The notes under the pieces: generated by a model
The model's input: only the letters and a program-made list of their open reading frames with translations
Told to the model about the DNA's origin: nothing
Databases searched by the model: none
NCBI GenBank assembly: GCA_947365485.1
Contig: CANAXK010000107.1
Span: 1 to 5,855, forward strand
Reading direction: 5' to 3'
DNA: 5,855 nucleotides
From: an uncultured bacterium
GTDB taxonomy: Bacteria > Cyanobacteriota > Vampirovibrionia > Gastranaerophilales > Gastranaerophilaceae
Shown: positions 1 through 5,412 of the stretch, piece by piece
Layout: the number at the start of each line of letters is the position of its first letter
How positions within the stretch are numbered: the first letter of the stretch is position 1
Program-made: the position numbers and the translations under genes

Positions 1-383
1 AAGCCTGTTGCTTCCCATTCAGCTTCGCCGTCTTTCATAACAGGTTTTCTGAAATCAAGTTCAGCGGTCTCGCCGAGGTATGCTTTTGCCTGATTCAAAT
101 CTGAAACATCCGGAATCTCAACAACAAGTCTTTTGTCGCCTGATCTCTGAACAACAGTTTCTGAAACACCGAGTTTGTTAACCCTGTTTTCGATTGCAAA
201 CTGCAAGCTTTCCATCATATCCGGCGTGATTTGCGCAATCGTGTCGGATGTCTGGGCTTCAAGAACAAGGCGCGAACCGCCTACCAAATCCAAACCGAGT
301 TTTGTCGGCTTTGTACAAATAACCACAATAGATGTTATGGCGAGAAGTACAATCACCCAAAACATTATCAGTTTATTCTTCAT
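1..383 (-). CDS. secD: Protein translocase subunit SecD, N-terminal part (cut by window edge)
   Basis: SecD works with SecF in the inner membrane and uses the proton-motive force to help pull exported proteins through SecYEG. Only the first 127 residues are in the window; the rest lies beyond the left edge. Residues 5-23 form the first transmembrane helix. They are followed by the SecD hallmark GLDLVGGSRLVLE (residues 30-42), then NRVNKLGVSE (about 67-76) and RLVVEIPDV (about 85-93), all typical of the SecD periplasmic P1 region. The start is the ATG at 383-381, because AAAGGAG lies 7 bases upstream (391-397). A second in-frame ATG (codon 7) has no such site and would cut into the helix. It is the last gene in transcription order, 70 bases after dapA. 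secF usually follows secD, but that would be outside the window. Family assignment is secure; full length and integrity cannot be judged. Confidence 0.94.
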   Translation of the reverse strand, partial: MKNKLIMFWVIVLLAITSIVVICTKPTKLGLDLVGGSRLVLEAQTSDTIAQITPDMMESLQFAIENRVNKLGVSETVVQRSGDKRLVVEIPDVSDLNQAKAYLGETAELDFRKPVMKDGEAEWEATG

Positions 384-453
384 CTATACACTCCTTTTTA
401 TTTGATGTTTAAATATTATCCCAAATCTGAAAATATGAATCTTACCCGACTGG

Positions 454-1332
454 CTAGATTGAGTCGAGCGTGAAGATTAATTCTGTTCTCTCTGCCTTGG
501 TAAGCTCAACAAGAGGACGTCTTACATAGTCTTCAATGATTTCCTTGTAAGCAAGCGCAGCCTTTACAGGTACAGGGTTTGGCGCCATGAACAACTTCTT
601 GAAAATCGGGTAAAGCTTCTGGTGCATGTTTCTTGCTGTCATAGCATCACCGGTCTTGAAGTTTCTAATCATAGACTTAATCTCTTTTCCGAACAGGTGT
701 GAAGCAACAGAGATTACGCCGTGAGCGCCTACAGAAAGCATTGGAAGAGTCAGGCTGTCATCACCTGAATAAATTGCAAAGTCGTTCGGGCAGCTCATCT
801 TGAGGTCTGTGATTGTGTCCATATCACCGAAGCTCTGTTTCAAAGCCACGATATTCTGGTATTTTCTTGCAAGAGTCTTAACAGTGTCCACAGACATGTT
901 AACCCCTGTTCTTGAAGGTATGTTGTAGAGGATTACAGGGATGTCAACCGCTTCTGCAACAGCTGAAAAGTGTTCAATCATACCTGCTTGAGACGGTTTA
1001 TTGTAGTAAGGCACAACCGTAAGAATCGCGTCAGCGCCTTCTCTTTCAGCCTTCTTCGACATCATAACAGCTGTCTCGGTTGAGTTTGAGCCTGTACCCA
1101 TGATGACTTTTCCTTTACCTCCAACCGCTCTTTTTGCGCTCAGAAGGATTTCGATTTCTTCTTCGTGGGTAAGAGTCGGGGACTCACCTGTTGTTCCTGT
1201 TACAAGGATTGCGTCAGAGCCGGTATTCACAAGCTGATAAGCCAGTGTCTCAACTTTTTCATAATCCACTTCTCTTTTTTCGTTAAATGGTGTTACCATT
1301 GCTGTAATTACTTCACCGGCATCATATCTCAT
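454..1332 (-). CDS. dapA: 4-hydroxy-tetrahydrodipicolinate synthase (DapA)
   Basis: DapA condenses pyruvate with aspartate-4-semialdehyde, the first committed step to diaminopimelate and lysine, in the cytoplasm. The product is 292 residues, the normal length. Aligned by eye to E. coli DapA, all catalytic residues are present: Thr47-Thr48 in GTTGES, Tyr110 in PYYNKP, Tyr136 and Arg141 in LYNIPSRTG, and the Schiff-base Lys165. The reading frame is open for 38 more codons upstream, to an ATG at 1446, but that part lies inside the end of the neighbouring membrane-protein gene and has no ribosome binding site. The ATG at 1332 has AAAGGAG 9 bases upstream and gives the usual DapA N-terminus. Two oddities: the catalytic lysine is followed by QSFGD rather than the common E-A-S/T-G, and two lysine-feedback positions are changed (His56 of E. 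coli is Glu59 here, Glu84 is Thr87). The enzyme is therefore probably active and perhaps lysine-insensitive (inference). Confidence 0.97.
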   Translation of the reverse strand: MRYDAGEVITAMVTPFNEKREVDYEKVETLAYQLVNTGSDAILVTGTTGESPTLTHEEEIEILLSAKRAVGGKGKVIMGTGSNSTETAVMMSKKAEREGADAILTVVPYYNKPSQAGMIEHFSAVAEAVDIPVILYNIPSRTGVNMSVDTVKTLARKYQNIVALKQSFGDMDTITDLKMSCPNDFAIYSGDDSLTLPMLSVGAHGVISVASHLFGKEIKSMIRNFKTGDAMTARNMHQKLYPIFKKLFMAPNPVPVKAALAYKEIIEDYVRRPLVELTKAERTELIFTLDSI

Positions 1333-1341
1333 CTTTACCTG

Positions 1342-1348
1342 CTCCTTT
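1342..1348 (-). promoter_or_regulatory. Ribosome binding site that fixes the dapA start
   Basis: AAAGGAG on the minus strand ends 9 bases before the ATG at 1332. It decides in favour of the 292-residue DapA over the longer open frame that begins at 1446. Confidence 0.85.
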
Positions 1349-1384
1349 ATTAATCTAATTTCTCTTATCTTTTTTCTAATTATA

Positions 1385-2251
1385 CTACAGACTCGGCTTA
1401 AACTCATGCATCTCAAGAGTTCCGTCGCCGTCACTAAACAAACCAATCTGACAGGTATCGTACCTGCGTATTTGGTTGTATTCGTATCTGTAAGCCGTAT
1501 CCGAGCCCATGCTTATCTTTCCGAGCACCTTTAATTTCACCAGTTTTTCCATAAGCTCCTTGTCTCTAACAGGGTTGTTAGTAGAAATCTGGACATTTAT
1601 GGAATAATTGACAGGCGCTTTTGAGTTGAGCACCCTGAAAAACACGTCAAGCGCGTAATCAATTTTTTCAAAATCGTTAAAGTTGTAAACGAACCCGTCA
1701 CCGAATCTCGATGGGTTAACATTAAGCTCGCCCATCAGAAATTTGTTCATGATTCTGTTTTGCTCTTCCATATCCACAACAGCTTTGCTGTAAGCGTTTT
1801 GTTCCTTAGGATAAGTCGTTACAACAATGGAGTATTTCGAAATCTGCTTTTGAATTTTTGTCATGTCATCCTGCAAAGACTTGTTCATTGCAGCTTCCTC
1901 AACTTTTTTACACAGGAAGTGTCCGCTTTTGTACAAGCCTTCCAACATGCAAATCCCCATTGTAATAAGGTTCATCAGGAACACGAGTCCGACAAGGATT
2001 ATAACCGCGCTAAGGTATTTGAACTCCAGAGTTGCGCCAAAGAACCTAAACGAGATCGAGTAGATTGAATTAGCAACATCTAAAAGCCCGTCAAGGAATG
2101 GTTTTATAAAATTAAGCCAGCTCCAGTCAGCCTTAATAATATTTTGAATCCAGTAGAAGGTCAGCATCATTGTGCTGAAGATAAAAAACAGTTTAAACAA
2201 ATAAACCAGATTTTTCAAAAAGTTAAAAACCCCTAAAATAAATTTATGCAT
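1385..2251 (-). CDS. Two-helix membrane protein with a possible degenerate nucleotide-cyclase-like cytosolic domain
   Basis: I do not recognise this 288-residue protein as a named gene. Two hydrophobic segments are visible, about residues 13-36 and 79-103, and the remaining ~185 residues are hydrophilic and probably cytosolic. That part resembles a class III adenylate/guanylate cyclase homology domain in layout. A strand, KYSIVVTTYP (139-148), sits where the first metal-binding Asp is normally found. About 40 residues later comes FGDGFVYNF (183-191), like the GDG/GDA hairpin with the second Asp, followed by an ALDVFFRVLN helix, a YSINVQIS strand, a helix ending in KVLGKISMGSDTAY, and a final IGLF...MHEF strand pair. 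The first Asp is replaced by Thr, and the usual Asn/Arg of the catalytic helix are not evident, so it would be inactive or regulatory (inference). The ATG directly abuts the panC stop and uses a GGAGGAGG site inside the panC tail, so translation is probably coupled. Gene certainty is high; the domain idea is moderate to low. Confidence 0.9.
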   Translation of the reverse strand: MHKFILGVFNFLKNLVYLFKLFFIFSTMMLTFYWIQNIIKADWSWLNFIKPFLDGLLDVANSIYSISFRFFGATLEFKYLSAVIILVGLVFLMNLITMGICMLEGLYKSGHFLCKKVEEAAMNKSLQDDMTKIQKQISKYSIVVTTYPKEQNAYSKAVVDMEEQNRIMNKFLMGELNVNPSRFGDGFVYNFNDFEKIDYALDVFFRVLNSKAPVNYSINVQISTNNPVRDKELMEKLVKLKVLGKISMGSDTAYRYEYNQIRRYDTCQIGLFSDGDGTLEMHEFKPSL

Positions 2252-3163
2252 TTATTCCTCCTCCCCCAGATAAATATTATCAATAAGTCTAACCCCTTCA
2301 ACACGGCACGCAATCAGGGCGATTGCATTCTTGTCCGCTTTTTCTTTTTCTTCAAGCGTGTTTTTGTCAAGGATTTCTAAGTATTCTAAATCGTGCTTAT
2401 CCGTAAGATACGCGTAAGCTGTTTCTTTTAAAGCAGAGACATCGTTAATGCCGCGCTTAAAGCAGGCTTTAATGTTGTTCAGAATCTTGCTCAAAGCAAG
2501 CGCATCCTGTTTGCCTTGCTCTGTAAGGTATTTGTTTCTGGAGCTAAGCGCGAGTCCGGATTCTTCCCTCACAATCGGGCACTGGATAATCTCAATCGGC
2601 ACATTCAAGTCATGTACCATTTTTTTGATAACAATAACCTGTTGCGCGTCTTTTTGGCCAAAGAACCCGAAATCAGGCTGAACGATGTTAAAGAGTTTGA
2701 GTACAACTGTGCACACCCCGTCAAAGTGTCCGACACGTGATTTTCCGCAGAGTTTATTCACGTAGAAAAACGGAGGGCAGACGTAGGTTAGGGTGTCGTT
2801 GGAGAGTCTGTTGCCTTCCTCATACGCGTCAGGTTCGGACTCATTACTTCCGGTTGATTCACATTTACCCCCGTACATTTCCTTAGGGTTTGGCGCGAAA
2901 ACCACATCCACTCCTGCTGATTTGCAGAGTTCCACATCTTTTTCGAGCGTTCTCGGGTATTTATCAAAGTCTTCTGCCGGCCCGAACTGAATCGGGTTTA
3001 CAAACACGGATACGACCACTTTGTCACAAGTAGCCTTTGCTTTTTTGATAAGGCTCAGGTGGCCTTCGTGGAGTGCGCCCATTGTCGGCACAATCCCGAC
3101 TGTCAAGTTGCCGTCCCAGCTTTTTCTCAGCTCTCTTAATTCCTTAATTGTATGTACTAACAT
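2252..3163 (-). CDS. panC: Pantothenate synthetase (pantoate--beta-alanine ligase, PanC)
   Basis: PanC joins pantoate to beta-alanine with ATP, through a pantoyl-adenylate, to make pantothenate in the cytoplasm. The product is 303 residues, somewhat longer than the usual ~280. Motifs in order: PTMGALHEGHLSL with the HIGH-type HEGH at 32-35, SVFVNPIQF (52-60), KYPR (68-71), RVGHFDGV (143-150), KLFNIVQPDFGFFGQKD (156-172) and the KMSKS-type LSSRN (206-210). All are intact, so it should be active. The extra length sits in an acidic, polar stretch at about residues 98-123, between EMY and TYVCPP, where typical PanC is short. The start ATG at 3163 has GAGGG 6 bases upstream. It follows panB after 49 bases, and together they supply two steps of the pathway; panD and the ketopantoate reductase gene are not in the window. 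It is not fused to cytidylate kinase. Confidence 0.97.
   Translation of the reverse strand: MLVHTIKELRELRKSWDGNLTVGIVPTMGALHEGHLSLIKKAKATCDKVVVSVFVNPIQFGPAEDFDKYPRTLEKDVELCKSAGVDVVFAPNPKEMYGGKCESTGSNESEPDAYEEGNRLSNDTLTYVCPPFFYVNKLCGKSRVGHFDGVCTVVLKLFNIVQPDFGFFGQKDAQQVIVIKKMVHDLNVPIEIIQCPIVREESGLALSSRNKYLTEQGKQDALALSKILNNIKACFKRGINDVSALKETAYAYLTDKHDLEYLEILDKNTLEEKEKADKNAIALIACRVEGVRLIDNIYLGEEE
2257..2264 (-). promoter_or_regulatory. Ribosome binding site inside the panC end, coupling panC to the membrane protein
   Basis: GGAGGAGG encodes the final Glu residues of PanC and also lies 5 bases before the ATG at 2251. The stop codon TAA (2254-2252) is immediately followed by that ATG, with no spacer. 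This arrangement favours translational coupling or re-initiation by ribosomes finishing panC. Confidence 0.85.
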
Positions 3164-3178
3164 AACATTCCCTCAAAA

Positions 3179-3207
3179 ATTATTTACTATAAACCCCTGT
3201 TTGTCAA
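3179..3207 (-). promoter_or_regulatory. Possible sigma-70-type promoter between panB and panC
   Basis: On the minus strand a perfect TTGACA (3207-3202) is followed, after exactly 17 bases, by AATAAT (3184-3179), a 5 of 6 match to TATAAT. It sits entirely in the panB-panC gap and could drive panC and the genes after it. Against it, the expected transcription start (about 3172) would fall inside the panC ribosome binding site (3174-3170), giving a nearly leaderless transcript. It could also be chance in AT-rich DNA. Confidence 0.3.
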
Positions 3208-3212
3208 GCTTC

Positions 3213-4037
3213 CTACCCCAGCCTTGCCTTTTCGCGCTCGTCTAGCTCAAAGGATTCCTTTTGAGACGGGAAAATCTCTTCCTTTACCTCGCGTTTGTAA
3301 GCACAAACCCCGTTTAACACAACATCATGCAGATTGGCGTATTTTTTCACAAACTTCGGCGTGAAATCAGTAAACTTGCCCAGAATATCGTCTGTCACAA
3401 CAATCTGGCCGGAGCAATCCTTGCCCGCGCCGATTCCGATTGTCGGAATATTCAAATTCTCCGTAATATACTTCGCGCTCTCTGCCGGCATGAGTTCAAG
3501 TACAACCGCAAAGCACCCTGCCCCTTCGAGTTTTTTCGCGCACTCCAGAATCTGCTCAATCTTATCTGCGCTTTTGCCCTGAATCCTGTAACCGCCAATA
3601 GTATTCATAAGCTGCGGTGTGAATCCGAGGTGTCCGAGAACAGGGATTCCTGACTCAACTGCGCGTCTTACAAGGTTCAGGATATGTTCGTTGCAGCCTT
3701 CAAGTTTTACAGCAGAAGCGCCTGCTTTAATCATCTTTGAAGCGTTTTCAAGCCCCTGCTCAACGCTCAGATTGTAGCTCATAAACGGCATGTCGCCCAC
3801 AATAAACGAGTTTTTCGCACCTCTTGAAACAGCTTTTACAAAAACAAGCATTTCGTCGATTGTTATATTGTAAGTGTTCTCGTAACCCAGAGCCACCATA
3901 GCAAGAGAATCCCCCACAAGGATTCCGTCGATTTCAGCCTTATCCAGAACCTGCGCGGTCGAATAATCGTAAGCTGTGAGCATTGCTATTTTTTCGTTGT
4001 TGTCTTTCAATCTCTGAAATGTGTTGACTGTTCGCAT
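3213..4037 (-). CDS. panB: 3-methyl-2-oxobutanoate hydroxymethyltransferase (ketopantoate hydroxymethyltransferase, PanB)
   Basis: PanB transfers a hydroxymethyl group from 5,10-methylene-tetrahydrofolate to 2-ketoisovalerate to form ketopantoate, the first step of the pantoate branch, in the cytoplasm. The 274-residue product is about the normal length for this TIM-barrel, Mg-dependent enzyme. Expected active-site residues are all visible: Asp43 in VGDSL, Asp82 in GDMPF, Lys111 and Glu113 in KLEG, and Glu181 in LELMPAE. The family signatures GHLGFTPQ (135-142), GGYRIQGK (148-155) and IGIGAG (200-205) are also there. The start is the ATG at 4037. AAAGGAG (4056-4050) is 12 bases upstream, a little far, but the next in-frame ATG is codon 19, inside a conserved strand (AMLTAYDY). 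The gene is 62 bases after yvcK and 49 before panC, so the three are probably co-transcribed. Confidence 0.97.
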   Translation of the reverse strand: MRTVNTFQRLKDNNEKIAMLTAYDYSTAQVLDKAEIDGILVGDSLAMVALGYENTYNITIDEMLVFVKAVSRGAKNSFIVGDMPFMSYNLSVEQGLENASKMIKAGASAVKLEGCNEHILNLVRRAVESGIPVLGHLGFTPQLMNTIGGYRIQGKSADKIEQILECAKKLEGAGCFAVVLELMPAESAKYITENLNIPTIGIGAGKDCSGQIVVTDDILGKFTDFTPKFVKKYANLHDVVLNGVCAYKREVKEEIFPSQKESFELDEREKARLG

Positions 4038-4064
4038 ATTTTTTAACTACTCCTTTAATAAATA

Positions 4065-4096
4065 GCCTAGCTGCTCAGCTGCTTAACTTCTTAGCT
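4065..4096 (-). repeat. Four tandem copies of a degenerate 8-base repeat (yvcK-panB gap)
   Basis: Read on the minus strand, the gap contains four consecutive octamers: AGCTAAGA, AGTTAAGC, AGCTGAGC and AGCTAGGC. The approximate consensus is AGCTRAGC. The repeat starts 3 bases after the yvcK stop codon (4102-4100) and fills half of the 62-base gap before panB. Because AGCT is self-complementary, units can pair with each other (for example AGCTG with CAGCT), but the loops are too small and no T-run follows closely, so it does not look like a standard terminator. Function unknown. Confidence 0.7.
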
Positions 4097-4099
4097 ACC

Positions 4100-5410
4100 C
4101 TATTTCTTTATTGACCTTCTGTACCAGTAGTAAACTGCTCTTGCGACTCTGCGTGAGCTGTGTCTTACAAGTCCCTGTTTGTTTTCTTCAATAAGTTTTT
4201 GTGACACAACCTCAATCCCGATTGGCGCAATGTTTTCCATATCTAACCTAACAGGAATTGACCCGCTCTTTGCATACCCTTCTGAAATATTTTCAGGCAG
4301 GATATCGTTTACAAGCACCGCGTCAATAATCTTTTTGCCCTTTGCGTGGCTAATCAACGCATTGACGTGGCTCGCAACAGAGTAGTTATCTGTCTCGCCC
4401 GGCTGGGTCATGATGTTGCACACATAAATCTTTCTTGCGTGTGATTTTTCGATTGCTTCCACTATACCCTTAACAAGTAGGTTTGGAATTACGCTTGTGT
4501 ACAAACTTCCGGGGCCAAGTATGATAAGGTCAGCTTCCTTAATCGCCTGAATAGCTTCAGGAAGCGCAGTACAAACCTCCGGCTCTGTATAAAGCTGTTT
4601 AATTCTTTTATGAGCCTCAGGAATATTTGACTCGCCCTTAACCATTGTCCCGTCTTCAAACGTAGCAGCAAGCTTCATATCATCCAAAGTCGCAGGAAGC
4701 ACAACCCCTCTGATATTCAGGACTTTTGAAGACACCTTAACCGCTCTTACCATATCGCCTGTAATTGAGCAAAGCGCTGTAAGAAAAAGGTTTCCGAAGC
4801 TATGTCCTTCAAGTCCTTCGCCGTTTTTGAAGCGGTATTGGAAAAGCTCTGTAATCAAATCCTCGTCGTCGCCAAGGGCTGCAATGCAGTTTCTGATATC
4901 GCCCGGAGGAAGGATTCCCATTTCCTCTCTGAGTCTTCCGGAGCTTCCGCCGTCGTCTCCCACTGTTACAACAGCAGTAATATTATTTGTATATTTTTTC
5001 ACCCCTCTAAGCAGCATTGAAAGCCCTGTTCCGCCGCCAATTGCAACGACCTTTGCGCCCTTATTGAGTTTTCGTCTTCTGTATAATTTTTCTAGAACAG
5101 AGCTGTTGCCTGTTCTGTTGTCCATATCCATGATGGAGAGGGTAGTTTTTTGCCAGCCTTTAAAGAAAATCACCGCACCGATTAGGATAAATATTGCAGC
5201 AAGCAGGTTTGTCGGAAGTACAAGGGCTGCTTTTCTGATGAGTTCAAGCATAAGGTAGATTGGGCGCACATTTGCAAGCACCATGAACCCGAGAACTATC
5301 ATTATTGAGCCAATAAAGATTAAAAAGAACCATCTTTTTACTTCGAGCCCCGGGATAAGCCAGCCAACATCTTTTGATACTTTAACGTTTTCTTTAAAAT
5401 TAAAAGCCAT
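4100..5410 (-). CDS. yvcK: YvcK/CofD-like family protein with N-terminal membrane anchor
   Basis: The C-terminal ~320 residues are a clear YvcK-type (CofD-like) domain, a Rossmann-like fold that in Bacillus and relatives binds UDP-GlcNAc-type nucleotides and is needed for growth on gluconeogenic carbon and for normal cell-wall synthesis. Motifs: VVAIGGGTGLS (121-131), VTVGDDGGSSGRLR (148-161), PPGDIRN (168-174), GHSFGNL (202-208), ILGPGSLYTS (297-306) and MTQPGETD (334-341). Ahead of it are ~115 residues absent from Bacillus YvcK, with two hydrophobic helices at about 27-47 and 67-85, so this version is probably membrane-tethered. I chose the ATG at 5410 (436 residues), which has GGGTGGA 6 bases upstream. 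The in-frame ATG at 5425 (441 residues) has only AGG directly touching it and overlaps the preceding gene. Its start lies 2 bases after that gene's stop, suggesting coupling. The precise role here is inferred from the family. Confidence 0.95.
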   Translation of the reverse strand: MAFNFKENVKVSKDVGWLIPGLEVKRWFFLIFIGSIMIVLGFMVLANVRPIYLMLELIRKAALVLPTNLLAAIFILIGAVIFFKGWQKTTLSIMDMDNRTGNSSVLEKLYRRRKLNKGAKVVAIGGGTGLSMLLRGVKKYTNNITAVVTVGDDGGSSGRLREEMGILPPGDIRNCIAALGDDEDLITELFQYRFKNGEGLEGHSFGNLFLTALCSITGDMVRAVKVSSKVLNIRGVVLPATLDDMKLAATFEDGTMVKGESNIPEAHKRIKQLYTEPEVCTALPEAIQAIKEADLIILGPGSLYTSVIPNLLVKGIVEAIEKSHARKIYVCNIMTQPGETDNYSVASHVNALISHAKGKKIIDAVLVNDILPENISEGYAKSGSIPVRLDMENIAPIGIEVVSQKLIEENKQGLVRHSSRRVARAVYYWYRRSIKK

Positions 5411-5412
5411 AA

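Noticed and set aside
445..464. Inverted repeat CGACT...AGTCG spanning the dapA stop codon, as a possible terminator
   Set aside because: The stem is only 5 base pairs with a 10-base loop, and there is no T-run after it on the minus strand. secD follows closely with its own strong ribosome binding site.
175..473. Plus-strand open frames over the secD start and the gap after it
   Set aside because: They are antisense to the well-supported secD reading frame, have no ribosome binding sites, and encode no recognisable protein.
1379..1384. Perfect TATAAT on the minus strand, 46 bases before the dapA start
   Set aside because: No recognisable -35 hexamer lies 16-18 bases upstream and there is no extended -10 TG. 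A lone TATAAT in AT-rich DNA is expected by chance, so I do not call a dapA promoter.
1333..1384. Possible lysine riboswitch in front of dapA
   Set aside because: The gap is only 52 bases and purine-rich, without stable stems. A lysine riboswitch needs roughly 170 bases or more.
1333..1446. N-terminal extension of DapA to an ATG at 1446 (38 extra residues)
   Set aside because: It lies in the 3' end of the membrane-protein gene in another frame, has no ribosome binding site, and the extra residues are not part of DapA. The ATG at 1332 has a strong, well-spaced site.
4038..4099. Rho-independent terminator after yvcK
   Set aside because: The AGCTG/CAGCT pairing has only two bases between the arms and no proper T-run follows. 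The pattern is better described as an octamer tandem repeat.
4827..5258. 143-codon plus-strand open frame
   Set aside because: It lies wholly antisense to the conserved YvcK domain and its N-terminal extension, and the translation is low-complexity Ser/Pro-rich, typical of a shadow frame.
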